From CAVQSS01 sp963746605 (GTDB lineage: Bacteria; Desulfobacterota; RBG-13-43-22): DNA of 64,000 bases. Shown here in pieces: positions 27,869-38,449 of the stretch; the first letter of the stretch is position 1, and every line of letters starts with the position of its first letter. The translations under genes were made by a program, and so were the position numbers. The stretch lies in NCBI GenBank assembly GCA_963746605.1, contig CAVVCH010000044.1:9415-73414 (forward strand), given 5' to 3'. The notes beneath the pieces are model-generated. The model was not told the origin of the DNA. It saw nothing but the letters and a program-made list of their open reading frames with translations, and ran no database searches.

Positions 27869-28832
27869 ATGGCCTATTCACTCCTTGACCTAGCCTGTGA
27901 TGTATTGAAACAAACCAAACAACCGTTGACCTATCAGGAGGTTTGGGAGACAGGAAATACCTCTGGCCTGGCCGCAAAAATTAAAACTTCAGGAAAAACT
28001 CCATGGCAAAGCCTCGGTGCCCAGCTTTACGTCGAAGTTCGAGATAATCCCCATTCAAAATTCATTAAAGTTGGGAAACGGCCGGCCCGTTTCTTTTTAA
28101 AAGAACGAGAAAAGGACCTTGCCGAGGATGTGGTAACCAAGATAGAGCGGGAAGAACAAAAGAAAACTGAAAAAGCAACCAAATATAATGAAAGAGATCT
28201 GCATCCCCTTCTGGCCTACTTTGCCTATGCCAACCCATCATTCAATCGAGGCAGATCTATTTTCTCCAAAACAATATTCCATGAGAAATCGCAGAAGAAG
28301 GGTTACAGCGAATGGGTTCAGCCCGGACATGGTCGGTTTTTACCTTCCTATAGATGACTGGCGGCCAGAGGTGATCGAGTTTAACCGACTCTCAGATAAC
28401 AACGTCTTTGCGACTATTTCTTTCTTTTGAGATCAAAAAATTCCTCAACAAAGGAAACTACAGAGAAGCATACTTCCAGGCCGTTTCTAACTCTTCTTGG
28501 GCTCATGAGGGTTATCTCGTAGCCACCGAAATCCTTCAAGATGATGATTTCCTGGCTGAAATCGAGAGATTGGCGGCCTCATTTGGGATCGGCATCATTC
28601 AAATGGATCTCCATGATATCGATAGCTCCTCCGTTCTATATCCTGCTCGGATCAGGGATGGATTCCGGATTGGGAAACGATCAATAAACTCTGTGAGCAG
28701 AATTCGGATTTTGAAAAATTCGTTCAAGACGTAAAAATTGATTTTGAATCGAAACGTATCCATCGCTCCGAGTACGACGAAATTCCAAAAGATCCCAGAA
28801 GATACATATCAGAGAAAATTAAAATCCAATAA
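27869..28832 (+). CDS. HARE-HTH domain protein, COG2958/HrgA-like (three frameshifts)
   Basis: After joining frames, about 320 residues. The N-terminal winged-helix HARE-HTH domain (residues 1-75) reads YSLLDLACDVLKQTKQPLTY and TPWQSLGAQLYVEV. A second domain contains HPLLAYFAYANPSFNRG and ends with LDWETINKLCEQN-type sequence. COG2958/HrgA proteins are linked to restriction-modification loci and DNA-related defence, but none is adjacent here. Breaks occur near 28319 (CCC for CC), 28405 and 28667. Start at ATG 27869 after GGAGG. The gene is in an AT-richer stretch and may be acquired. Confidence 0.75.
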
Positions 28833-28938
28833 TGGGGAGTATTTTATAAAGTTTCGGGTAGGTTGTAGTTGAGTTTCCTCCTAACCAGTCGGATTTTAAT
28901 TAGTCGATCCTGAAAAAAGCGTGGAGGAATCGAGAACC

Positions 28939-30313
28939 ATGAAAAAGAACCTGGCCCTGGTGGCCTTTTACGCCCTTTTGGTTTCTGCTTTTCCGCTATC
29001 TGCTGGAGGCGCAAACAATCCCCGATCCGGCACTGGTGGCCGCGATAGCCGCCATCAAGGCCATTGACAACCATGCCCATCCGTTGCGGGCCCTCCAAGA
29101 AGGCGAACGCGATACCGAATGGGGCGATCTGGGCTATCACACCGCGGAAACCGCCGGCCCTGACCCGGGGGCCGAGATGCCGCTGGTCCCTTTTCGGTTG
29201 CGGCCGAAAAGCCCGGAATTCCTGGCCGTTTGGAAAGCGCTCTACGGGCTGCCGGAGGGCGCTGTCACCAAGGATCTCGTCCTGGAGTTGGATCAGGTCA
29301 AACGGCGGATCAGGAGTGAGCAGGCCGACAACTATCCCACCTGGGTCCTGGACAAAATAGGCCTGGCAACCATGCTGGCCAACCGCGTGGTCATGGACCG
29401 CAGCTTGCCCGCGCCCCGTTTTCGCTGGGTCCCTTACGTCGACGCCTTGATGTTCCCGCTCTCCAATGAAGCTGTGCGCCGGGCCAGACCCGATCTGGTT
29501 CCCTCCTATGGCAGTTTGGAGCGTCTGCTGAAGACCCATCTGGCGGACCTGGGATTGAACCGTTTGCCACCCAGCCTGGGAGGATACCTGACCAAGATAG
29601 TCACTCCGACGTTGGAGCGTCAGAAACAGGGAGGGGCGGTGGCGGTCAAGTTTCAGACCGCCTACGTGCGCACGCTGGATATTTCCAATCCGTCAGCGGA
29701 ACAGGCCAAGCGCGCCTATGACCGCACTATCGAGGGAGGGACGCCGACGGATGGCGAATACAAGGCCCTCCAGGATTACCTGTTTCGCTACATCTCCCGG
29801 GAAGCCGGTCGATTAGACTTGCCCGTCCACGTCCATACGGGCCTGGGCATCGGTAAATTTTTCGACGTAGCCGGATCGAATCCCCTGTTGCTGGAACCGG
29901 TCTTCAACGATCCGGTGTTGCGTCCTACCAAATTTGTCATGCTGCACGGAGGCTGGCCTTTTACCGAACAATGCGCCGCCCTGCTCCTCAAACCCAATGT
30001 CTATGTCGATTTCTCAGCCAGAGCCTTCCTCTTTTATCCGCGTGAACTCAGTCGGGCCATACGGAGTTGGCTGGAAATTTCTCCCGACAAGGTTCTTTTT
30101 GGGACCGATGGTTTTGAACTCGATCCCCATATGCCCTTTCTCAATTGGGAAGAATTCACCTGGCTGGGAACCTATAGCGCGCGGCAGGCCTTGGCGCAGG
30201 TGCTCACGGAAATGATGCAGGATAACGAAATGTCCCAGGAAGAGGCCTTGGCTATCGCCCGGAAAGTACTCCGAGAAAACGCCGTCACCCTGTATAAGCT
30301 GGAGAGCCCCTGA
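28939..30313 (+). CDS. Periplasmic amidohydrolase family protein (frameshift in signal region)
   Basis: About 457 residues. An N-terminal signal peptide (MKKNLALVAFYALLVSAFPL) is followed after an extra base near 29005 by a metal-dependent TIM-barrel hydrolase. DNHAHP supplies the first metal histidines, LPVHVHTGLG and MLHGGWPF are inner-barrel motifs, and LFGTDG supplies the catalytic Asp. The overall pattern fits amidohydrolase_2 proteins such as decarboxylase-type enzymes. The start at ATG 28939 is preceded by GGAGGAAT. Exported, so the substrate is likely extracellular. It is followed by hemerythrin on the same strand. Confidence 0.85.
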
Positions 30314-30376
30314 CAGGTTGGATTGATCCGGCCCCAAAAACTTGATCCGAAATCCAAAGAGGAGGAGGAGTAACCT

Positions 30377-30925
30377 ATGCAAGCACGCGGACCGCTCATG
30401 ATAGAGCATCGTCTGATCGAACGCATGCTCTCGCTCATCCAAGATACGCTCACGCAAATCAAATCGACCCACAGGGTTGACCCTTTGTTCGTCGATGCGG
30501 CGCTCGATTTCATTCGCATGTATGCCGATCGGACCCATCATGGAAAAGAGGAGGACATCCTTTTCCGAGATTTGCGCCAGCGATCCTTATCGGACGAAGA
30601 CCGGCAGATCATGGACGAGTTGATCGAAGAACATCTCTTTGCCCGTCAGACGACTAAAGAACTGGTTGAAGCCAACACCCGTTATCGGAACGGCGATGCC
30701 TCCGCGTTGGCGGACATTGTCGCTCGGCTTCGCACGCTGGTTGAGTTCTATCCCAAGCATATCGAGAAAGAAGACCGGGTGTTCTTTCCGGCGGCGAGGG
30801 CCTACTTTACAGAGGAAGAAGACCAAGCCCTGCTGGCGGAGTTCCGGGAGTTCGACCGAAAGATGATCCACGAAAAGTACCAGTTGCTGATTGAAGGATT
30901 GAAAAGGGAAAGGGGAAACCCATGA
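30377..30925 (+). CDS. Hemerythrin HHE domain protein
   Basis: 182 residues forming a four-helix di-iron domain. Ligand pattern: IEHRLIERM (His), DRTHHGKEED (His/Glu), EEHLFAR (His) and FYPKHIEKED (His/Glu). The family binds O2 or NO or protects iron-sulfur enzymes in anaerobes. The start ATG 30377 follows GGAGGAGGAG. Its stop overlaps the ATG of the UbiA gene (ATGA), so it leads a tightly packed operon of membrane-lipid and ABC-exporter genes. Confidence 0.92.
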   Translation: MQARGPLMIEHRLIERMLSLIQDTLTQIKSTHRVDPLFVDAALDFIRMYADRTHHGKEEDILFRDLRQRSLSDEDRQIMDELIEEHLFARQTTKELVEANTRYRNGDASALADIVARLRTLVEFYPKHIEKEDRVFFPAARAYFTEEEDQALLAEFREFDRKMIHEKYQLLIEGLKRERGNP

Positions 30926-31719
30926 TTCGCTCTCCCTGGTTTCAAGCCGCCCGCCTCCAATTGCACACCATTGGATTCGTCCCTCTATTGCTGGGAAGTA
31001 CTATCGCCTGGTATGAGCAGGGCCGTTTCAGCGGGACACGGTTTTTTGTATCCGTCATCATCGGTCTGCTGGTTCATCTGATAACCGCCTTCGTCAACGA
31101 CCTGGCCGATGTGCGTACCGATGAAAGCAATGCCTTTCGCAGCCTTTTTTCCGGGGGTTCCGGGGTTACTTGTCGAAGGTCTGCTGCCGCGTTCCAGTCT
31201 GGCCAAGGGCGCCGCCTGGGCGGTTTTTTTATCCGTGATCTTGACCGGCGTTTTGGTCTTTATGCTCCAGGTTCACTGGGGAATCTTTCTGTTCTTAGGT
31301 TGGGGTCTGATCAGCGGCCTCGGCTACAGCCTTCCGCCCCTCAAGCTGTCGTATCGCGGGGGCGGTGAATTTCTGGTCCTCCTGAATTATGGACCGGCGC
31401 TGGTCTGGACCGGGTATTTCGTCCAGGCCGGACCGATTCCCACAACGTTGCCCTGGGTTTTGAGCGTGCCCATCGGATTGACTGTTTTCGCTCTCATTGC
31501 CATTACCCAGTTTCCCGACCGGGAGGCGGACCGGACGGCAAAAAAACGCTCCTTGGTCATTCTGCTGGGGGAAAGCCGCACGCTGGGCATTATTGCCGCG
31601 GCGATACTATTGAGCTTCCTCAGCGTCGTGCTCTGTTGGCCGGCGCGGTTCCCGTCTGGGTAGGCGTTCTTTCCCTGCTTGGCCTCCCGCTGGTCTTTGA
31701 TATACTGAGAATTATTCAC
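30922..31719 (+). CDS. UbiA-type prenyltransferase (frameshifts)
   Basis: Integral membrane aromatic or isoprenoid prenyltransferase with about nine helices. The two Asp-rich motifs are clear: VNDLADVRTD and FPDREADRTAKK. Breaks near 31161 (GGGG for GGG) and near 31633 (a lost C) interrupt it. Once corrected, the last helix (VLSLLGLPLVFDILRII) runs without a stop straight into an ICMT-like segment. It resembles MenA-like/1,4-dihydroxy-2-naphthoate prenyltransferases but the substrate cannot be assigned. Confidence 0.85.
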
Positions 31720-31720
31720 C

Positions 31721-31963
31721 CGGGGGCCTTTCGCCGTCCACCGCCATCCGATCTGTATCGGCTACCTGATCATGCTCGCCGGGCTCAGCCTGATCCTCGG
31801 TTCCCTCGGATCACTCGTCGCGGGTATCCCCTTGCTGTTGGCCTTGACGGTTATCTATTTGCGACTGTTCGAAGAACCCGCTCTGCAAAAACGCTTCGGA
31901 TCGGCCTATCGGCTCTATACCGGCCGAGTTCCCCTCTTCTGGCCGGCCAAACGCCGACGGATT
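31721..31963 (+). CDS. ICMT-like methyltransferase segment, apparently fused to flanking genes
   Basis: About 80 residues: GPFAVHRHPICIGYLIMLAG, hydrophobic helices, then LFEEPALQKRFGSAYRLY and VPLFWP. This is the catalytic C-terminal half of isoprenylcysteine carboxyl methyltransferase/PEMT-like proteins (RHP...EE...FG..Y). The usual preceding helices are missing and are replaced by the last helix of UbiA. After an extra G near 31722 is removed, UbiA and this segment are in one frame. There is also no stop before the following ABC permease. Either a true fusion or a deletion joined the pieces. Confidence 0.65.
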
Positions 31964-31966
31964 CCG

Positions 31967-33083
31967 GTGGCCTTCAGAAACCTTCGGGGGGATCGCATCC
32001 GTTTCAGCGTGAATGTCCTCGGCGTTTCCTTTGCCATTTTGCTCATCTGTTTCCAGCTATCCATTCTCAAGGGAACCCGCAGCCAGATAACGACCTATAT
32101 CGATCATACCGGAGCGGATATCTGGGTGATGCAGCAGGGCGTGGATGATTTTATCGCCACGTCGGTCTTGTCCCGGCAAGCCGTTCAGGAGCTGGAAAAA
32201 CTGGACGGCGTCGACCGGGCTGTCGGCATCTATGCCGTTTATACCCTGTTGAAAACCGACCGGGTTAAGTCTCGGGTATATGTCATCGGGTATGATACCC
32301 GATCCGGCGACGGCGGCCCCTGGAAGCTGGGACGGACCCTGCCCCACCTGAAAGACAGCCGGGAACTGAAGGACGACGAGGTCCTGCTGGATCAAAACCT
32401 GGCCCAGCGCCACGGCCTTGAACCGGGGGATACCCTCTCTCTTTTCGGCCGGACTTTCACGATCGCCGGCTTCACCCTGGAAACCATGTCCATCGGTAGT
32501 CAGTACGCCTTCCTGTCCCGGGAAGCCTTCGGTCGAATAGTGCCCGGCGGTGAATTTTCCTTCACCCATATTCTGCTCTGGAAGAGCAAAAAGGTAACGG
32601 ACGAGGCACTTATCCGGCGGATCGAAACGGCCACCCGGCTGACCGCCCTGACCCGAAACCGGCTCGCCGACAACATGCGCGAATTCCTGGGCATGTTTAT
32701 GCTGCCCTTGTTAATGGTCGGGGTGGTGATGGGTTTTTTGGTCGGCTGCATAACGATCGGCATTACCCTGTATACCTCCACGCTGGAACGGTTTAAGGAG
32801 TACGGCACCCTGAAGGCCCTGGGGGCGACGGATCGCTATCTTTTTGGTTTGCTGTTACGGCAAGCGCTGATCTCCTTGAGTCTCGGCACCACGTTGGGTT
32901 TTGGGTCTGGCGGCTCTGGCCGATCATTTCATCAATCAGTGGGTACCGGGCATGACGGCCGAATTGGATATCGCCATCACGATCCAGACCATCGGCGCCG
33001 GTCTGGCTATGGCGCTTTTCAGCACGGCCCTGCCGACGCGGCGCCTGCTCCGATTAGACCCTCTGGAGGCCTTCAGGGCATGA
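31967..33083 (+). CDS. ABC transporter permease, MacB/LolC/DevC type (frameshift)
   Basis: About 372 residues. Opens VAFRNLRGDRIRFSVNVLGV with TM1, has a large extracytoplasmic domain (about 45-240), then three C-terminal helices and the conserved ERFKEYGTLKALGAT. A TTTT run near 32900 (TTT expected) shifts the frame, and the corrected end is LRLDPLEAFRA with stop at 33081. No ATG is present, so a GTG at 31967 is the likeliest start. Otherwise it is fused to the ICMT-like segment. The FtsX-like fold indicates an exporter or mechanotransmission pump working with the ATPase encoded next. Confidence 0.85.
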
Positions 33084-33760
33084 CGCCGGTTATCGAAGCG
33101 CAGGAGCTGACCCACAGCTTCGGCAAAGAAGAAAAGAGAGTCATCGCCGTCAACGGCGTTTCGCTTCAGGTGAACGCCGGGGAATTCGTTATTCTCAGAG
33201 GACCTTCCGGCAGCGGGAAAACCACTCTCCTGGCCCTGCTGGGCTGTCTGCTCCGACCGACTTCCGGCCGCCTCCGCTTATTGGGGAAAGAGGTGGGCTC
33301 TCTTTCGTCAGCCTCGTTGGCTCAACTGCGCGCGGAAACCATCGGTTTTGTCTTCCAAGGCTTCAATCTTCTTTCGGCCTTAAGGGCCTGGGAAAACGTG
33401 GCCCTGGTCGGAGATTTTCTTCTCCGACGCCCGGAAGGGACGCGCTCCCGGGCCATGGAACTCCTCGAGCAAGTCGGATTGGGACACAGGCTGGACCACC
33501 TGCCGGCCGATCTTTCAGCCGGTGAGAAACAGCGCGTCGCCTTTGCCCGGGCGCTTTTGAACAATCCCCGGGTCATTCTGGCCGATGAACCGACCGCCAA
33601 TCTCGATGCCCACAACCGGGTGGTCATCGCCGACCACCTGAGAAAGGCCGTGGACCAACAAAGCGTCAGCGTCCTCGTGGCCACCCATGATGAACGTCTC
33701 CAGGACTGGGCTGATCGAATCCTCCGTATCGAAGATGGCCGATTGGCAGATGGGAGCTAA
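33080..33760 (+). CDS. ABC transporter ATP-binding protein, LolD/DevA/MacB type
   Basis: 226 residues. Walker A GPSGSGKTT, Q-loop FVFQGFNLL, signature LSAGEKQRVAFARAL (LSAGE variant), Walker B VILADEPT and the H-loop THD are present. Its ATG overlaps the permease stop (ATGA) and the pair should act as one exporter. No periplasmic adaptor gene (MacA/DevB) is adjacent, which suggests a lipoprotein- or lipid-type substrate or an adaptor elsewhere. Confidence 0.93.
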   Translation: MTPVIEAQELTHSFGKEEKRVIAVNGVSLQVNAGEFVILRGPSGSGKTTLLALLGCLLRPTSGRLRLLGKEVGSLSSASLAQLRAETIGFVFQGFNLLSALRAWENVALVGDFLLRRPEGTRSRAMELLEQVGLGHRLDHLPADLSAGEKQRVAFARALLNNPRVILADEPTANLDAHNRVVIADHLRKAVDQQSVSVLVATHDERLQDWADRILRIEDGRLADGS

Positions 33761-33862
33761 CCTAATCGAGGAGGCCTGAAATCGGACAGACAAAAGAATT
33801 GATATCTTTCCAGGACCCTGTGCTAAGATGAGGTTTGGCAATACTGCCAGGAGAGAACACCA

Positions 33863-36192
33863 ATGAGTGACACCGGAAATCAGGACAGACACGAAGCATC
33901 CTGGGATTCCTCCAACCAAGAGGAACTCTATCAAATACTGTTTGAGGAAGCCTCTGACGGCATATTCATTACCGACCCTCAAGGACGGTTTGTTGCCTTC
34001 AATCCACGGGGAATCGAATTGACCGGCTATTCCCGAGAGGACCTTCTCGGCTTAAACTTCACCGCCTTGTTCCCTCCTGAAGACCTGGTCCGTGACCCGA
34101 TCCGCATGGACGATCTGCGGCAAGGCAAAATCGTGATCAAAGAAAGGCGAATCCGCCGAAAGGACGACAGCCTGCTTCCGGTGGAAATCAGTGCCCGGAT
34201 GCTGCCTGCTGGCAACCTGCTGGGCATTGTGCGAGACATCACTGAGCGTAAATTGGCGGAGCGGGCGCTGCGGCAAAGCGAGGAGCGCATGCGCCTCGCG
34301 CTCAGGGCTGCCAACCAGGGATTCTATGACCTAAACGTACAGACAGGCGAGGCACAAGTCAGTCCGGAATATGCCAGCATGCTGGGCTATGACCCGGCGG
34401 AATTTCACGAAACCAATGCGGCCTGGATCGAACGGTTGCACCCGGAGGACCATGAGCCCGTCGCCGCTATCTATCACGACTACATCGCCGGCAAGATCCC
34501 GGAATACCGGGTAGAATTTCGCCAACGTACCAAATCCGGGGATTGGAAGTGGATCCTCTCGCTCGGCAAAATCGTGGAAAGGGACGCCCAAGCCAAGCCG
34601 CTGCGCATGCTCGGGACGCACACCGACATCACCGAACGAAAATCAACCGAGGACGCGCTTCGAAGAAGCGAAAAGCGCCTGCGCGCCCTCATCGATTCCG
34701 CCCCCTTCGGGGCACACCTTTATGAACTGGATGAGTACGACCGGCTTGTTTTCAGAGGCTACAACCAATCGGCAAACCGAATCCTCGGAGTGGACAACGC
34801 GCAGTTCCTCGGCAAGACCATCGTGGAAGCCTTTCCGCCGCTTGCCGCGACGGAAATCCCCGCCAGTACAAACGGGCGGCCGTCACTGGCGAGGAATACC
34901 AAACGGAGCAGGTGGACTATGACCACGGTCAGATCAGAGGCGCGTTCGAGGTCCACGCCTTTCAGACCGCGCCCCGGTGGATGGCCGCCTTTTTTGTTGA
35001 CATCACCGAGCGCAAAAAGGCTGAGATGGAGAAGGAGAAGCTCCAGGCCCAACTGCTGCAATCGCAGAAGATGGAGTCGGTGGGGCGGCTGGCCGGCGGC
35101 GTGGCCCACGATTTCAACAACATGCTTTCGGCGATCCTGGGCCATGCCGAACTGGCCATGATCAAGTGCCCCTCCTCGGAGCCGCTCCTGGACGACCTCA
35201 AAGCGATCCAGATAGCCGGCCACCGTTCCGCCGACCTCGTCCGGCAACTGCTGGCCTTTGCCCGCAAGCAGACCGTGGCGCCCAAGGTCCTGGATTTAAA
35301 CGACACCGTGGCGGGCATGCTCAAGATGCTGCGGCGGCTGATCGGCGAGGACATCGATCTGGTCTGGATGCCGGGAGCGGGCCTGTGGCCGGTCAAGATC
35401 GACCCCTCGCAGATCGACCAGCTTCTGGCCAATCTTTGCGTCAACGCCCGGGATGCCATCGCCGGAGTGGGCAAGGTCACCATCGAAACGGACAACACCG
35501 CCTTCGATGAGGCCTATTGTGCCATTCACCCGGCTTTCCCCTGCGGGGAATATGTCCTGCTCGCTGTAAGCGATGACGGCTGTGGAATGAGCCCGGGAGT
35601 CCTGGATCATCTTTTCGAGCCTTTTTTCACCACCAAAGAGGTGGGTCGGGGCACGGGGCTGGGGCTGGCCACCGTCTACGGCGTCGTCAGGCAGAACGAG
35701 GGCTTTATCAACGTCTACAGTGAGCCCGGGAAAGGGACTACCTTCAAAATCTATCTGCCCCGGTTCGCGGGGGAGGCCGTGGAGCCGACGGCCGCCGGAA
35801 CGGCGAAAATGCCCAAGGGCCAGGGAGAGACGGTGCTGCTGGTGGAGGACGAAGCGGCGATCCTGGAGGTGGGCCGGGGAATGCTGAAAAAGTTGGGCTA
35901 TAGGGTACTGACGGCCGCCACACCGGGCGAGGCGCTCCGCCAGGCAAGTGCCCGCCCCGACGAAATACAACTGCTGATTACCGACGTGGTCATGCCGGAG
36001 ATGAACGGCCGGGACCTGGCAAAATCGATCCGTGATATCAAACCCGGGCTGAAATGCCTGTTCATATCCGGTTACACGGCCGATGTCATCGCGCACCGGG
36101 GCGTGTTGGAGGAAGGTGTGTACTTCCTTCAGAAACCGTTCTCCATGAAAGATCTGGCGTCCAAGGTGCGCCAGGCGTTGGAGCAAGAATAG
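33863..36192 (+). CDS. Multi-PAS hybrid histidine kinase (frameshift)
   Basis: About 776 residues, no membrane segment. PAS1 (about 20-135), PAS2 with PAC (about 140-265) and PAS3 (about 270-390) are followed by the HisKA H-box GRLAGGVAHDFNNMLSAI, the HATPase domain with N-box LANLCVNARDAI and G-box GRGTGLGLATVYG, and a C-terminal receiver with LLITDVVMPEMNG (phospho-Asp). A missing G near 34866 splits PAS3. Soluble sensor able to autophosphorylate and pass phosphate to its own receiver. No output regulator lies next to it. Start at ATG 33863 after GGAGAG. Confidence 0.9.
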
Positions 36193-36222
36193 GTGCGCAG
36201 CACCGACAAACAAGGAGGAGCC

Positions 36223-37259
36223 ATGAAATTCAAGGCCATCATAAAAGAAACCGTTTTATCCGATCCCCAAAAAGATGGGACCGAGCGGCGTATCCCCAGT
36301 GAAATCCGCATCGACCCCCTGACCGGGCGAACCGCCCGGATCTGCCATTTCATGAAGCTGCAATGGGAAAAGCCCGATTTCGAGGCCCTGGTCGCGGGAA
36401 CCGAAGCCTGGTGCCCGTTCTGCGCCGGACAAGGTGCTGGAGGTGACCCCCTGCTTTCCCCGAGATCTCATCCCGGAAGGCCGTCTGCAAAAAAACGACA
36501 TGGTGATCTTCCCGAACATCGCCCCCTACGACAGCCTCGGGGCCGTGGCCACCTTCGGCGCCCGCCACTATATTCCCCATGACCGCTTTCGAGCCGGCGC
36601 AGATGGCCGTCGGCCTTCGGCTTTGCCTTGGACTTTTTCCGGCGCATCGAAGCCACCGGCCATCCGGAATCCGTGTACCACCTCATCAACTGGAATTACA
36701 TGCCGCCGGCCGGAAGCACGCTCATTCATCCCCACCTGCAGGTCTTCTCCACCTCCTCCGCGCCCAACCTGATGCGCCAGGAACTCGACAGCCTCCAAGC
36801 GCTATCTGGACAGCCAGGGATCCAACTTCTGGGATGATCTGGTGACTGCCGAGAAGAAATCGGACGAACGCTATCTGGGAAAAATCGGCCGTACCCACTG
36901 GATGACGGCCTTTGCCCCCATGGGCGTTGCCGGGGACGTGCTGGCGGTCGTGGAAGATGTCCGGAGCACGCTGGAACTTAACGATCGCGGATCTTCTGGA
37001 CGTCGCTGCCGGCCTGGCCAAGGTCATGGCCGCCTACGACCGGATGGGGATTTACAGCTTCAACATGAATTTTTTCACCGGGGCGAAGACCGACGACCAC
37101 TCCCGGTTTCACCTGCTCTTCTCACCCCGCACCTTCTTCAGCCAGAAATTGGGAACCCCGGACATGGGCGCCTTGCGCAACCTGTTCAATGAAACCCTGT
37201 GCATGGCCTATCCGGAGGAGATCAACGCAATTGCTGAAGCAATACTTTTAGAACCGTGA
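36223..37259 (+). CDS. Galactose-1-phosphate uridylyltransferase-like protein (about four frameshifts)
   Basis: HIT-superfamily nucleotidyltransferase. The zinc motif CPFCAG near residue 67 and the active-site HPHLQV are present, as is a C-terminal HSRFHLLFSPR. The start ATG 36223 is preceded by AAGGAGG. At least four breaks (about 36424, 36595, 36802 and 36985) divide it, far more per kilobase than neighbours, so a real pseudogene is possible. Corrected length about 343 residues. It may act on sugar-1-phosphates in nucleotide-sugar metabolism. The kinase or epimerase of the Leloir pathway is not nearby. Confidence 0.72.
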
Positions 37260-37299
37260 GGTTCCTCCTGGACCCCTGGTGTTAGCAAGAGAAAGTTGA

Positions 37300-38290
37300 T
37301 CACACATGCAGTTCAATGATATCTTTATCCACCAGCACATAATCCCGCGAAACCTTCTGCCCGGGATAGGTATCTTTTCCCCCAGATGCGGGCAAAGGTC
37401 AACTTCTGGATAAAATCCCGGTGTACGGCGCCGGCCAGGTCGAGGAGGGTGCTCCCCCGTTTGAATAGAAACGGGGTCTTCAGGTCCGGTTCCCGGCCCG
37501 GGATTTTGGTATAAACCCGGACCAGTCCCAGGGCGACGAAGGTCGCGCCTCGCAGGTCATCCAGATTCATCTGCGCCTCCGCCGAGAGGCTGAACAGAGG
37601 AAACGGCTCGGTGAGCATTTCCTGGAACAACTGAAAGGTATCCAGGCCGTCCGGCAGGTCCAGCTTGTTGGCCGCGATGACGATCGGCTGCACCTTCCAC
37701 CCGGAAGGCAAAGGGTCCGGTGCTGATTTCCCCCCCCAGCCTAACTTGAAACCCGCTAAAATCCTTCGGACCTCCTCCATCTGGGCCAGCGGGTCCTGCC
37801 CCAGATCCAATACCAGGAGCCAGAGGTCGGCGTTCCTCAGGATCTCCGGGAACCAGGGTTCCGTATATTCCGTCGATACCGGCGGCAGGTCGATGAGCTG
37901 AATCTGAATATCTTCGAATTTCATCATCCCGGGCAGGGGAAAGCGGGTGGTGAAGGGATAGGGCGCGATTTCGGGGGCGGCCTTGGTCAGGGCTTTAAGC
38001 AGCGCGGATTTCCCCGAATTGGCCAACCCGACCAGGGCCACCTGCCCGGCCCCTTCCCGCTCCACCCGGATGAACCCGCCAGCCGATTTACCTTTGGATT
38101 TACCCTGCTGCTGTTCCTCCCGCAACTTGGCCAGGCGTCGTTTATAATCTCCCCGGAGTCTCTCCGTCCCTTTGTGTTTGGGGATGACGGTCAACAGCTC
38201 TTCGACGACCGAAATCTTTTCCCCGGGGGTCCGGGCCTCCCGCAGTTTTTTTTCAATCGTAAAATATTGGGGGGGCAGGTTGGCCGGCAT
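37300..38290 (-). CDS. DRG/Obg-like GTPase with TGS domain (frameshift)
   Basis: About 329 residues. An N-terminal helical region (MPANLPPQYFTIEKKLREA) is followed by a basic linker, then the GTPase core with G1 GLANSGKSALL, G3 LIDLPPV and G4 AANKLD, and a C-terminal TGS domain. AAAA near 37377 (AAA expected) shifts the end. Corrected, it finishes RDYVLVDKDIIELHV with the stop at 37300. The start is set at ATG 38290, matching the family's usual MPANLPP beginning. A 57-base upstream extension is unlikely. Predicted RNA- or ribosome-associated GTPase. Confidence 0.88.
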
Positions 38291-38449
38291 GGATGGTCTC
38301 GATTCGACGCCTCTTTTTTTTGGGGTTTTGGTATCGTAATAAATCAAATATCCAGGTAAAACTCAAACCTTATTTTCTTGACACCATGCGGCTCGATTCA
38401 CTATAAAAATAGAAGAAAAGCGGATTTTCAAAGAAATAGTTTGATCCCC

